The position numbers were made by a program, and so were the translations under genes. Below, piece by piece: positions 35,065 to 49,102 of a stretch of 64,000 nucleotides of DNA. The notes beneath the pieces were generated by a model. The model did not search any database. It saw only the letters and a program-made list of their open reading frames with translations, and was not told where the DNA came from. The first letter of the stretch is position 1, and each line of letters starts with the position of its first letter. The stretch spans positions 92,503-156,502 of the forward strand of contig VXAZ01008014.1 of NCBI GenBank assembly GCA_013399875.1. Direction: 5' to 3'. This DNA is from Gymnorhina tibicen (lineage: Eukaryota; Chordata; Aves; Passeriformes; Artamidae).

Positions 35065-38000
35065 TCTAGAGCTCAATAAAGCCTTAAGAGTATACTTGGT
35101 GCTGTGCCATACCATTCTTCATCTGGTCTTTCTTCTTCCTTAAATTAGTTCTTAAGTAGAATTTAATTAGCCACCTAGAAACACAAAGCTGCCTCCCCAG
35201 TGATGTGCTGTAGGCTTTCTGTAAAGCTCCTTTCTGAATGAATCCTTTGCAGCATCCCTGCTTCTTCAAACCTTTGTAGCTGAGGTTTCCAGGAAAAGGT
35301 GGAACAACATTTGCACATGTATGGGGAGAGGAAGATTAAAGGTAAAGATCAAGAAGGGAGTTGGAGAGGACAGCTATATATTAATGAACTTCAGAAGCTG
35401 AAATCCTGGTTACTTTATGTCAAAAGATTTTTCTTTTTTCCCCCTAGCTCACATGGCAGGAATCGCCTGCTATTCTGTGAGCAATAGTGGGCTCCTGTCC
35501 TTTCAGCAGTGATAGCCTGGATTTTAAAATCCATGTCCTAAATGACTTCATTTTCAAGGTCATTGGATCCCAGGATTTTAACTCGCTCAAATACAAGAGA
35601 AAGGATGAGCCAGGGAAGCTGAATCTAAATTACTCCAGGTTTAGTAGTGGTTCTGTCAGTATCCCTGCATAAGATGTGGATACACAGAAATTCAGGTGTT
35701 CTAGAGAAAAAAAGTCTTTCTTATATGTAGGGAATTTTTGCTGTGTTACATAGTGCTGCTTTATCCAGAGATATCCAGCATTTTCACAAAGCTGATGGTG
35801 TGGTTCTTAGACTGAAGAACTTGGGATTTGGAGAAGGGAGATGACTTTGCTCAGCGTATGAGTTTCGCATCTGCCTCTGAGATTGCAAGTCCTGTCCATC
35901 TGTCTATTGTCCTTCTCCTTGTCTTCTGAAGAGCTATGTCCTGGGAAACCCTTAAGCAGGAAATTGGTCTGTTTCCAGTGTCTGTGTGTGTATAGGAATC
36001 TTCAGTTTTGAAGAATGTTCATGGCCAGAAACAGCCATGTCCTAAATTCCTATCACAGAAGAGTGTTGGGCTAGGAAGGGCTGCAAGTACAAGTACAAGT
36101 ACATACATGAGTGATGCATATTCCCACTAAGAGTTAACTCCTCTCCGGACGGTGAAGAAACAAATCCAAGTAATTTAGGAGCCCTGCATGTCTTCTGAGG
36201 TTTGAGATATAAAAAGAATATCAATCTCTCTAGCAGGCTAACTCACAGGAGGAAAAAAATGGTTGTTTTCTAGAGATCCATATGTTTTTTGCATTTGACA
36301 GAGAATGTGTGTTGCGTTCTGGTTTCTTGGTTGTGCATCTTCTGGAGGAAAATTTTAAGGGAAGAAATGTTTTCCTCATTTACTAAAGTAAGGCTTCGTA
36401 CTTTCTAGGGAAAATGGGATTTGATGTAGATTCTTTCTCTTACTCGAGACCTCACCATCCAACTCACCATTCTCCTGCTAACACTTCTGGAGGGAAAACT
36501 GAAATCCTCTGAGTCCCTGTCTATGTATGGCGGAAGGGACAGGGACTCATACATGTCTATGTATGAGTTGCAGGGAGATATTGCAGTAGAAATATCTGTG
36601 CTGCAGTGGGAATAGTGGAGTAGACTGTTCAATTTCCTCTGCCAAACAAGAGCTTTAACAGTAAAATTGACCCAAACTCTCAGGTTATGGAGGTCCATAC
36701 AGAAATGTGGCATTTGGAACTTGTGTACCTTTAAGCAGTTTGTCTGAAATAAGTGTCATAAAACATCTTGGGGCTGGGGCTGACATTGATGGAAAGGGCC
36801 ACCATCAAATGGTGCCAATCCAGGTGTGAATGTCAGAAACTGGCTTCTGTGGCAGGAGGGCTGTTCACAATACTAGCACAGGCATTTGTAAAATGTCAGT
36901 GGCCAAGCACAGCTATGCTCCATTTTTTTGTCCTTGACATGAGACAGTAGTCCAAAGAGACTGTGGTGTTCCATAGTTCCAGCAGGCACTGCTTCCCCTT
37001 TCCTGGGGTGACAGCCCTCTTGGACAGAAAAGGACATTTGGGTGCTGGGAGCTTTGAGCTCTGCATGTAATATCTGTCTCTAAAGGATGCAAGCAGGTGT
37101 GCTCTTGTGGTAATGAATCAGGAGGAGTCATTTACAATAACACAGCTGATGTGGGTGGGCACAGGCATATAGATGAAGGCAGTGCCAGGTGAAAATCTAA
37201 TGGTCTTTCAATGCATTTCCAGAGCCCATTCCTGTCTGTGGTTTTACAGGTGGCAGCTGAATCAGAGGTAGAAATTAAATACTTTCATTATCAAGTCCTT
37301 ACACTTCAGTTTGCTATAAATTGTTCAGTCACTGCCAAGTGACTGACATTGAAGAGAGTCCCAGGCTTGATGCCCAGCTTGTGAATATAGTTTCAGTCAG
37401 TGCTCACCATTCATACCAATCCTGGATGGGCAGAACAGCCTGGACATGTGGTTACCAGGCAGGACTGAAGTGAGATGGAAGAGCTGTATGTGGGGAACCA
37501 AGACTGGACGTGGAATATGGCTGAGGGGATCTGACAGAGCTTTCTACAGTCTGGCAGAGCTCCAAGCACTGGCTGGGATGTGTTGGAGTCCTGGTGAAGA
37601 GGGAGCTGGCTGTCAGCAACCTGCTGTGCTCACCTCTGATCCCTGGTACCTCACAGCATTGCTGCTGGCCCTGGGCTTTGTCCTTTGTCTGCAGTGGTGT
37701 TGCAGCTTATCTTATTGCCTCACCAACTGGGATTTTGTGCTTGGGCTATAAAAATCTGTTCAAGTCTGAATTCTGCCATAAAACTTGCTACACACGAATG
37801 GATGTATTTACCAGGCTGCATAGGGAATTAAGCTCAGCCCTTGATGAAGGAGAAAGTCTTGGTTTCTGACAGCTTTTTGCTTTGTTTTAGTTCCAGTATA
37901 GCCTTTAAAAGTCTCCATAATTTTCTTTTGCAAGCTGTTACCATATTTAGAAAAAGACACACACCTTTGTGGTTTGCAATGAAGTGAAAAAAAAAGACAA

Positions 38001-38524
38001 CAAAATGTCATCCCTGAGACAGCACTGGTATGTGAGAGGATTCAGACAAGATCCCTGGCTGCTCAAAAGGTCTAGTTAAGAACTTACAAAATCATCTGGG
38101 TACAATAAGCCTTACCCATATTAACAAATGAATGGGTTTGATTTATCTCCAGTAAACTACAAAGGTTGAATTTTCTTTCTGCAATGTTCCATGTGCTGAC
38201 ACTGCCACTTCAGGTACCTGGAAGGTGACATCATTTTGTCTGATTGCCAGTGATCTTTATTCCTCTCTTGGCACCAGTCTTTGTCTAGTGTCTCATTCAG
38301 AAGGCAAAAGTTCCTTGAGCATGCTTTCTTTTCCAAGACACATTCCTTCTCCTTATTCATTGGTAGAGTCTTTGCGTGAAACATTCAGTGGTTGTTGATA
38401 GTACTACTAGTACTAAGAACACACTAGGTATGATCTGGAGTATGACCTTCATGAATTTCTGTGAGGTGATGGCTTACACACCATTGCTGATTTTAGCTCC
38501 TGATTGTTTGGTTTGGTGTTTCTT

Positions 38525-38571
38525 GGTTGTTGTTGTTGTTATTGTTGCTTTTGTTGTTTTTGTTGTTGTTT
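38525..38571. repeat. (TTG)n imperfect microsatellite
   Basis: TTG units interrupted by ATTG, CTTTTG and TTTTTG. Confidence 0.85.
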
Positions 38572-41500
38572 AGGACTAGCTTTAAGCCCATTGGTAGTTC
38601 CTGTTAACTCCCTACAGAGATGGGCATAGTGTGTTTGTGAAGATGTTTTACAAGAGGTTGGTTCCACTGTATTTACAAGCTCCTTTGTGCTGTAGCCAAA
38701 CACTTCACAGTCCTTGAGGGATTATTTTGTGATTTAATATGGGTTCTCTATAAAGAAGAGAACACCTCCCCTTCCTCTATGCTTTTCTGCTAATGCTATT
38801 GCCTTTCACTGCCATAACCTTGAGAAAAAGCTGACAACACAGAGCAATACTACCCAGCCAAGGTGGGCTGCCAGGTCTGAGCTGCAGAGGTTTGTATCCA
38901 GCCCTGCCTATACAGGAGCAGGCTCTTCCATATGAGCTAGCCCACCAGCACCCTTTGGAAAATGGACTTCATCATCCTTTGTGTTCATGGATGTTGCGAG
39001 CTGTTGTTTTACAGTATCTGGGAGAAAGATGTATCCCACTCTCATTCCAGTGGGAACACGAGACAGAGCTGGTCTATCAGAGCCTGACTTCCTTGTACCT
39101 GCAAAATCTTTATTTTTTTCCCTGGGATGATTTACAGGTTGTTACCTTGCAGACAATGCCAAAGCCTGTGCTGGATCATGTCATAAAAGACTAACTGGGC
39201 ACCTTCTATCCCAGCACAGTAAACTGAGATAATGACCTTTCAGGGATTAGGAATCTGGTTATCTGGAGAAACAGTTCCAGATTGAAATACCCTTCTAACC
39301 TCTCATTCCTTAGTATTCCAAATCTGTACCACCTTTTTGTACTGGAAATTTCAAAAGTCACCTAATAAAAAAGATTGGAATTACCCTTAAACAGCTTCCA
39401 TAAAGGTTATTATTATCTACTGATAATTCCATCTCTGAGCGTGTTTTGAGTACTTTCTGGATCCAGATCAGCCAAAGAGAACTGATGATTTTAAAAGATT
39501 ACACTTATTTACAGCCTCTCTAGGGTGAGGCAGAGAGCTTGAGGGACTAACTACATTTCAGATGCCTGAATTTGCTTCTTCCAGGAAGCAAACACCCTAT
39601 GAATTGTTTTCTTTAAGTTTTTAAAGCAACATAGAGGCATGGGGTTTTTTTGTTTGCAAGACAGAAAATATTAACACAACAGGCAGTGTACAATCAGTTG
39701 TTCCTTAATCTGGCAACTGCTGGTTCACTGTAGGATATTGGTACATAGTGGGAAGTTTACCACCAAAGGAGTTAGGAACACAGTTTGTTTTTGTCTGGGG
39801 TTTGAGTCCAGATGTTGCTATGACTGTTGTTTTTCACTAGTTTAATATATGTTGAAGTCTACAAATATATGCTGGGACCCAGGTGGGACAGATGAGATGT
39901 GACCAAGTTCTTGGATGATTGATAATGAGCAGGGACAGGAAAATCAATTGTGTTAATTCTTGGCTTGTCACTGGGACGGAAAATTAATGAGAAAATCCCT
40001 CTAACTTAATGATATTTGCACATTATACAGACTGTGATGAAATGGTCTTCAGGCACTGCTTGGCATCACAAATATGGGCTTATTGTAGATCTAGAGTCTG
40101 GAACAGAAATCCACAAGCACAAAAACTCCTTTCACAAACAGCCACCAAGTGAAGACACAGACTGGCTAAGAAAGCTGAAGAGAAAACAAAGAGACATCAT
40201 CTTTGCTACTTGTACTGTGCATTTAGGAACATATTGTAGGGGCTGTGGCATTGGTGTGTGATGATTCATATTGTGAGTGGTGCTGTGCTACTGATAAACA
40301 CTGTGTCCCATGGGAATCCTTCCCTCCAGGGGTCTTACAGCAGTCTGTAGGCAGCAGGGAGGCTACTTGTCTTACAGTGCAGTGGTTTCTAAAAAGCTGT
40401 TGAAAACACTTGAAAGATTTTAGTCCCCATCTTTCTCTGAGCTCAGGAATGGCTGGCAATTATGCCCACTGAGCATGAAGTTTGCGCCAGACCAGCAACA
40501 GTGTTATGGCACAGAGGGTGAACCAGTGGTGCCAGGTTCCCTGCACTGACCTGCCAAACAAGCCAGGTAGGGAAGCAGCAGATGGCCAATGGACCTCTGG
40601 AGCAATTTGTGATGCTGTCAGTAACACCTTTGCAGAACAGAGCACACATGTACCTACTTGGACAAGTAGGGAATGCTAGTCTTGTTCATGACTGACAGAA
40701 AAGCGGATCCATCTCTGCAGCTGCTTCCTGTGTGCCAGGAGTTCGTCCAACTGAGACAGCAGCAGTGTAATTGATGGTGTATTACTGGATAAGTCATCCA
40801 TAAACCTTGTGTACTCAGAACACCTGCATCCCTCTTGCTTTTCTTGTCAACTCCCTGTCTTTGCTGATGTACTTCATATGCCCTCCCATTCTCCAATCTA
40901 CACTGAAGTATGCTCAGTGCTTAAAATCCCAGAAGCCCCCAGGGCTGTCAAAAGGGGAATAAAAGGAAATGCTGTATAGAGAGTGACACTAAATTTGTTT
41001 AGTGTTTTCTCTCTAAAGATTTGGTACAGGTTCTTTTCTTTCCATCTCAACATGTCAAGGTTTTAGTTGCGATGGAAAGTTTTGGAAGAGAATGATTAAA
41101 AGGTCCCCTTTCTGACAGGCAGACAACTACAAGGATTAGAGTCAGAGGAACAGGCCAGACCTCAAATGCCTCCAGAGCTGAACTCTGTGGGTTCTTGGGC
41201 TGCCTGGACTGCTTCTATATAGCTGCCTCTATAGCCTAGAGGTCCCAATTTGCAAAACTAATTTTTTTAGGAGAGTTCCTACTGGACAGATCCTAGTTAT
41301 CTCCTCTAGGTTATGTTATCCTCAGGTTTTCTACAAGAACATCTAAACTTTCAGTGCCTTTCTTTGTATTAGCCAGATCCTATTGCTACCAAGAGATGTA
41401 AGGAGCATCTTTCTGCTACAGTCTCCTTGGTAAGAAAGGTTCCAGATTTTTCACAGTTTCCAGACTTCTTTAGAAAGGATTCCCAGGTTGTCTTCTCTCT

Positions 41501-41986
41501 TTGCAGGTTTTGAAATTATAGCTGGGTTGGATGTACTGTGAGACTTGTGTGATAGTGGTTGTTTCAGAGATCACATGCTAGACATATCCAACATGCTGGT
41601 GGGCAATGAGCATGGACAAGCTTTCCAAAGCTCTACAGTACATAATCTGCTATGAGTGTGGGACATATCTTTTTGAGATACAAAGGGGTGATCTTTGTCA
41701 AGATTAAGATTTAAATAAATTTTTTCACAGGTGCTCAGTAAAATCCTAGAGTCAGGCAGAGACAACCTATGCTATGATGATGTTTAAATGCTGGAAAGGA
41801 ATTACCATGGTGCCATGGAGAAAAGCAGCTGAGAGCTCCCAGATTTGATTTTTACCTCATACATGGCTGAGGCAGAAATTTCTTCCATTTTTTCTCTGTA
41901 TGTTGCCTACCTGGGAGGAATCGATAACACTGTAAAACATTATTTCTAGGGTGTGATTATGCTATGCCTGGCAAGAGATGTAAGAT

Positions 41987-42314
41987 TGTGGATACAGAAA
42001 AGCCTGTTAGAAGGATTTTCCCAGCTTCTTGCAGTGTTCTGTGTGAGTCTTTTCTTTCTCATGCAAACTATGAAAACAATAAGATGTTTTTCTGTAACTA
42101 TCTGGACACCTGGTGTTTGTCTGAGTCTTGTTTATGGTACACTGGTGAAATGGATGTTTTAACACTTCACCCAATCACCCTGAGGGGTCGATGGAGTACT
42201 GACCAATATCCTTATGGGATTAAGACATACAAGTGGACAATTAATTAATTAAATATCACATTTTCCTGCTGACTGGGTTTGGATTCATTTCCTGGTCTCT
42301 GCAATACTGCCTCA
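41987..42314 (+). mobile_element. Solo LTR copy A, 328 bp, 6-bp TSD
   Basis: Starts TGTGGATACAG and ends ..CTGCCTCA, flanked by TAAGAT at 41981-41986 and 42315-42320. TG..CA ends and an exact 6-bp duplication indicate integrase-mediated insertion; 6 bp is typical of ERVK-like (class II) elements. It is roughly 92-93% identical by hand count to copy B at 57108-57435 and of identical length. The poly(A) hexamer is mutated (AATAAG). No internal retroviral sequence is present, so this is a solo LTR left by LTR-LTR recombination. Confidence 0.9.
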
Positions 42315-42320
42315 TAAGAT

Positions 42321-45300
42321 TAATTTCTTCCAGCTATCAAAACATCCAGGAGAATCTCTCTTAAATGCCAGTATAAATGCACCTGTAATACATGGTTTGA
42401 CTGGTTCTGATTCTCTCCACTGGAGGATAAGGGCTTGCCTATAGTTCTCTGCTTCACTACACCTTCCCCCAGAGCCAGCAGGGGAATTCAGGAGTAGTGG
42501 GCTGAAGCAGCACACAGTGGATTGGTGGTGTTGCAGATATTAGGACCGGGAAGTGAAACTATTTGATGGCCCTTTATTTTTTTTGGGTTGTTGTAAGATG
42601 GGCCTAGAGGTAAGGGGAGCAATTAGGGATCATTCTTTGTCAAAATGCATGGAGAAATCTCTAAGCCCAAAGATTTTCTGCTGTACTGTTCCTATTGCTT
42701 GGAATTCCTCAAAAAGGAAGCAGCTGTCCAGGGTTGCTTTGAACATATGGCCAAGGTGATCTGGATTTAAGGAAGGCATGTTGTATCCCCTTCTGAATGT
42801 AGTTGAATTCAACCCTGACAAAGCCAAATGAGGTGGCCACTATGGCTGCCAACTGTAATTACAGAATGCTCTCTGAGGAAAAAGAAAGTGAAATCCCAAG
42901 CATTCTTAGTTCTCACGATTTCTTACAAGTTTGTGGAAAGCTGGCTTCTTAATCCCCAGGCTGTATTTTGCTTGGAGTTCCCCTGTTTTCATGAACCCCT
43001 GCTATGCCTGTGTCACATGAACATCAGACAGGCAGATCAGTGAGAAGATGGTGTTGTGTCTACATACTCTGACATTACAGATGTGCTGCCTCACAGTGCT
43101 TACATACGTGTTTGGATGGCCCCAAACTGGATCACTTGGGTGAAGCGAAGACAGGAATCATGAGGCTGTGAGATTCATCCGTATTGACGCATGTTCTGCT
43201 TAGCTGGTCCTCTGAATGTTGCTGCTACTACCAGTGAAAACTACACTGATATGTTGTGAGACAGGATTCTCAGCACTGAAAGCCTCTGACAGCAAAACTC
43301 AGTGCAGGTCTATGCCCACTGCTTGTCCTGGGAAGAGGGTCAAGGTGTTACTGAGGGACAGAAAGACTTGCTCCATACTGAGGTTTAAGAGATAAATGAT
43401 AAAAGCAGCTAGTGGCTAAGGCATTAGTCTGCAGCTTGCAAGTTCATGCTGAATTCCTTGCTCAGTAACAGGTTTTGTATATAACAGTGGATCACATTTC
43501 CCTTTTGGTCTCAATTCCTCATCTGTAAAATAGGGATAATGGTTCTCAGCTTGCCAGAGCACTGTCATGACATGTCTGTTAATACTCTGAGGTACATAGA
43601 CACTGTTGGGATGAAAGCTTTTGTCAGTAATTAAGATGATAGTTTAGACATTTTCCTGGGTGATCTCCCCACACCTGGTTCTGGGGAAGGTCTTGCTGAC
43701 AAGAGGCTGAATCAGGACTTCCTTTCTTTTGTTCTGCTCTTGGTTGCAGGGGAATTCTACCTCCTTCTGTTTGGGGCTTAATCACTGGAAATGCTGCAGT
43801 GCATGATAAGTCTGTGAAGAAAAAGAGACAAAAAAGCAAAAGGATTAATATCTAAAGGGCTCATCCACTGTGTGCTCTGAAGAATCTGCTCAAACTGAAG
43901 CCTCTTGGAGAAGCTGCATATATCTCTATATTAGTTCTGACAACCTATTACTAAGGTTCAGCAGCTATGTTCCTGGACCCTGGACAGTACTTACTTTCTT
44001 CAGATCATGGCCTGGAGGGAACATTGACGATATGGCATGGAAAGCTGGAAGCTTAAACTGGAAAATCTAGGTCGTAGGTAATAGAGTATATTTGATAGGG
44101 TTAACTTTGTTTTATTTTCTTGGGAAACCATGACAAGATTTCCTTTGATTTGTTGTTTGTTTTCTTTTGAAAAGATCTTAAATATTGTGGACTGATCATG
44201 AGCCTGTCTTGTGATGTACTGCAGGCAGGTCCACCCTTCCCATGCCAGCTCTCCTTTGGGAAGTGAGCAGGACTTAGACTAAGCACTACATCTCAGCTCT
44301 GAGAGTCTACAGAAGGGAAATCTGTGGTCTGCCAAGCATGGAGTTTGTGGTTGATCCATGGTCATTGGAAGATTTCCTTGAAATTAATAGTATGAATTGC
44401 TTAGGAATTGAGAATGAGTGGTGAGAGGAGGAAAGGAGAGCATGGAAATAGGTCCAGGAAGAAAATCTTGTGTTAAATAGTCAGTTATCAAATTTCAGCA
44501 TTCTTTTTGCTGCACAAGAGTTATACTTGGATGAGCTCTCAATTCAGCCTTATTTGGCTGAACTGAATGCTGACAGTATATCGGTAAGTAATTTGTGGTG
44601 ATAATAGCCCTGAATTTACTTTCAGGAAAAGCTACCTTTGCTTAATTCTTTAAGGGCTGGAGAACTTGTAGAGCTTAATTACCTGGTTTCAGAGGTTCCC
44701 TTCATCCAACTTGACTCCTGTCTTAACAAGGGATTAATGTGTCATCTGCCTGACTTCTAAGTTATGATGGGAAAATGGAAAATGATGACTATGATGGAGT
44801 AGAAAAACTTGATGTTCATCTTCATGAAGCAGATATTAAAATTCTTCAACAAAAAAGAATCTATACTTCAAAAGTCTGAACTGGCTGAGGGTTGATGAGA
44901 TGTAACAATAGGAATAAGGGGAAGGTTTATTAGCAATATCCCAGGAACTCAGAGTAGCTGAATAACTCATAAATCTTTCATTAATTTTACAAAAATGAGG
45001 GATGAAATCCTAAACACTGTAGATAGATATACAGAGAGATATATTTCTTTTGCCTGCTAATATCTTGGTAAATTATTATCTCTTGAAATTAAGAAACTAT
45101 CTGGTTTGGGTTTATATTATTTTCCTGAAGTCTGAGAATCTATTGAAAACTTTGTCTCAAAGTACTGTGATCTCCCTCAATAGAAGGAATGGGGAGGGAG
45201 AACATTTTAAATACTAAACAGCAGATTTGGCTGTGAAATTGTTATTCTGAAGTAGAAATGGGATAAAACAGGTAAACACCATTGCACTCCAATTTACTGT

Positions 45301-48300
45301 GGAATCTCTGTGATTTCAGCTTGCAGTAAATAATGTGTTTTGTACCCCTTATTCCCTGCTGATGTCCCAGTAAGATGTCTCCAGGAAGCCAAATTTGCCT
45401 CCCAGAAGGGGAGAGACTGAGGGAGAGCAGCTGGAGCATACCTAAATGTGCATTTCTCTTTGTATCTGCATTCTTATGTTGCAGTTGTCATTGCAAAGGG
45501 GTCTGAACCAGATATCTCAGAAGTCCATGCTCAGAACTGAGTCCTCTGGTGGATGGGGAAAGAAGAAAGAGAGGACAGACCACAGGCAGGACAGGGTAAC
45601 TCAATGGAAACCACAGGCTGAGGGTTTAGCGTAGAACGGCCATTGAGGAAAGGAGGCTAGTTGGAGATTTGCAGGCCTAAGGAAAGTTCTATCTTGTTCC
45701 ATGTAGCTGTGTTTCATCCCCTCCTGGGAACCTGATCCTCCTTGATCTTCATAGCTTTGACTGTGATTCCAAAAGTGTATCAGCCTCAAAGCCAGCTTCT
45801 CAGTAGTGTGTGAGGGCAAGTGGTCAAAAGTCAGCAGCCCTGTGGCACCCACAACAGTTTGAGAACTTCCACCAAATCCTGATCACACTGGAACTGTCCT
45901 CTCCTCATGGTGCTGTGCTTTTTCACATCAATGTTACATGCAGTTACGAAGGGAGCCAGATATGCAGGGAAAAAAACCTGCTTTATTCTTCTCTGACGTC
46001 TTTTTATTGGCCTCTGATGCTCAATTTTAGCAAGTTCTGATGGAAAGATTTGTGCAGGCACCAGAGGAAGCCCAAGTGCTCTGCTGCTGCAGGTGATGAG
46101 AAATCAGTTTCCCTCAGGCTGCTGTGTCAGTGTGGTTCAACCAAATCCACAAGATCCTTTCTGCAGCACCAGGAGACCAGCCCATTCTGTGTGTGACTGC
46201 TGAAAAGGCACTGCTCCGAAAGGATTAATTCCTGACAGATGTATCAGGAAGCTGGGGTGGGAGATCTGTCTCATTGCAGAGAGTTGCCAGGACCTGTCTG
46301 GGTCTGGATATGGAGGCAGCCCTCTCTGAAGCTGCTGGGCCGTGTTCCCCCATTTTCCTCTAGCCTTCTGCGTGGCTCCCCAGCTGACTGCACTGCCTGT
46401 GCCACAGCAGCTGTTGTAGTTACTGATCTCTTTGAGGAAATACCAATAGGCAGAAAGGCTTTTTATCCTAGTCTTGTTCAATCCCAGATCCCTTGTGTCC
46501 AGCACAAAATACCTAGTATGCACTGTGAAGATTGGCTGGAGATAAGGCTCCAGTTACATCACTAGGTGGAGCTCACAACATAAGAAATACTTGACTTAGA
46601 AGAGCCAAATGCTGTTGTTGACTAAACTGTCTGGTTTAGAAGGAACTGGTGTGAGAGTGGCAAATTAACGTGTGGGGAAAAGATGGAATGTGAAGTGGAT
46701 GGAATGTGAAGTGAATGGAGTGGAGCATGGAGGGTACTAAAGGATGGGGATGAGGAAGCAGAAAGTTGAGAGCTGTTAGTTTGGGGTTGCAATTCAGTGA
46801 GACGCTGTTCTGAGGATCTGCTGTATCCCATATTTCTGGACAGTTTGGGCACCTGTCCTAAGAGTGTGTTGTGGGACTATTACTGGTAAGGACAACTGCT
46901 ACAGAACAATGACATATTATCAAGCACTGGTGTATGTGAGCACATTGTCTCTTCAAGCACATGCCCGTCACAGAATAAATAGAAAAAGAATCATCTGTTT
47001 GCATCAGTTTATTTTGGCCTTTCTTACACTCCAGGCAAGTTGTCTCACTGACATCACTGGGAGGAACATACTTTCTTTATGAGGGAGACGTCCAGATTGA
47101 TTCCTTTGTGTCCACTTTCTGTAACATTCATACCCTCCAATCATACTAGGCAGGAGGAAAAGAAGTGTTATATTCCATTTCTGTCAGTATTAACATCAGA
47201 ATCAATCAGAGAACTCATAATTTGTCAAGTCACGGAGCAAAAATAATTCCAAATGACAATCGTAACTAAGCAACCTAGTGTGACTAGCGAGCAGGAATGA
47301 AAATGAAATTAGTGAAACATTTTAGTAACTGATTCCAAGTAACAAATCTGTTAGATAAAAAAACCCTCCCTCTCTCCAGAGACATTTTGCAAAAGAAGGA
47401 AGAGAAACTTGCTGAAAGTTATTTGTTGTGATTTGGATGGCTAGTAAACTCTTTGTGGCAGGGATCATCAGGGGCCTAATTTTCTGTGGTTGCATTGCAT
47501 TGAGCACATGGACTGCCCTCTGCCATTGTGAGTATGCATAAAAATACATTCAAACAAATAAAAATGGACTACAGCCAGATTAAGGTATTGCACAAATATC
47601 TTAACATGTCTAGAGTCTCAGTATTACATGTTAGGAGTTGGTATAAGGCACTTGCGTCATGATAAATGTTTAGCAAAATCACTCACTTAATGGATAGATC
47701 TTTCATGCTTGGTAATCACATTGTTAATGCACTTCCAATACAAATGATGATGAAATGTCAATGTGAGCAGCACCAGGACATTTGTGCCAAAGTTCAGCAT
47801 CCTGATGGACTCCGCACAAAACCTAGCCCATGTCTGGGGATATATGACTGGAGTTGGCTGCACATTTGAATAATATTGTCTTTGCTAGGTATAAATCAAG
47901 ATGGAAACCTCGTGGACCAAAATAATTTTTGTCATGCTTGAAATGACTCAAGCAGAATCATACAAAGGATTAATTTGTTCTTTTCTGCTACCTCTCAGTA
48001 TCCCAGAGGCTTTAAAGCTAGCATGGGAGAGATGGTATCTCTTGCTGCTCTCCTATCTCTTTGAAGTTGGCATCTTTCTTAAGCCTTGGGCATTAACATC
48101 CTCCTCCTCAGGCAGACAGTGACAGCAGCAGCATGTAGTGGCTGTAGTATCATTCTTTAGTTTCTTCAGCAGAGTATAATGACTAGCTCTGTTACCATAT
48201 CACTGACACAGAGTGTTACTAATTATGATGATTAATGGGTTTGATTTACTTAGAAAGAATAATGTGCAATAATTCTATTGTCAAAGCTGAAAATCTGAAG

Positions 48301-48890
48301 TTCCAGCTTCAGATCCTGTCAGTACTGTTGTTACAAACTCTTTTGTGCTAGGCAAAAGTCATTCAGAGATGTTTTTTCCCGTATGTTTTAGAATACAAGC
48401 TGCCTTGGGAATTTTCCTTTCCACTGATAAGCATGCTTTGCCATAAAAAAAGCTTTTAGGAAAAATCCTGCCTTACATTTTCTTTACTGTGCTTAAAATT
48501 TTCTGTAATGATGCTTTTATAAACAGTAAGAAATATTTATTATCTGTTGTGTGGAAGTAAAGGAGTCTGCTGGGTTTTTTTTGTAGTGGTAGGTGAGAGA
48601 CAGCTCTTGGTAAAGAATATGAATGGTATCGGTTCATTTGAGGCTGGACAGGCCATGCAGTGCTGTGTTTTCTGGCTCCCAGGCTACCTGGGACTGCCTA
48701 GTGCAGGTCTGCCTGCCTCCTAAGCTTGAAGGAGCAATATTGGAAGGAATTGCTTGCTCCACGGGAGTTTCATGCTATCCCTGTTGGTGTGCAGTTTGAA
48801 AAAATCATTACAGTTGCTTGCAGTATCAAAGTCTGTGAAGATGGTTTGGGCTCCAGTTGAGCTGTCTCAAAGATGGTATAGTCCCTGTAC
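42321..48890. other. Gene-poor intergenic sequence
   Basis: No supported gene. Contents noted: a MIR-like SINE at 43405-43620 and a short direct repeat (gatggaatgtgaagt units) at about 46683-46722. The remainder is unique-looking AT-rich DNA in which I recognise nothing. Confidence 0.6.
43405..43620 (+). repeat. MIR-like SINE, nearly full length
   Basis: The tRNA-like head (agtggctaaggcattagtct.. aagttcatgct) is followed by the core/tail hallmark cctcatctgtaaaatagg + gataatgg, then ctgttaatactctgaggtac. The order and spacing fit MIR. The pol III boxes are degenerate, so no activity is expected. Confidence 0.7.
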
Positions 48891-49102
48891 ACCTCTGTGT
48901 CGGTTTAACACAGCCTGATTTTTGGGGGCGATGGGGGGAGGAAGCCACAGAGGTGGCTTCTGTGAGAGGCTGCTAGAAATTTCCACTGTGTCTGACAGAG
49001 CCAATCTCCAATGGCTCTGAAGATGGACATGCTGCTGGCCCAATTAGAGAAGTTGGTAACACCTCTGTGATGACATATTTAAGAAAGAAATAAAAACCGC
49101 GC

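Larger units (their letters stand above)
30411..41980. other. Gene-poor intergenic sequence
   Basis: No ORF here resembles a known protein and none has coding-type conservation I can recognise. Contents noted: a MIR-like SINE (31523-31640), a GT microsatellite (35031-35064), a TTG-rich tract (38525-38571), a short AAGTAC repeat near 36080-36100, and scattered AATAAA hexamers (31995, 33459, 34985, 35075). Between UBIAD1 and the next gene (DISP3 in conserved order) a long spacer is expected. Confidence 0.6.

Noticed and set aside
36528..36580. tgtctatgtatg repeats as a tandem array
   Set aside because: Only two short copies; not an array, and no CRISPR-like or satellite structure is present anywhere.
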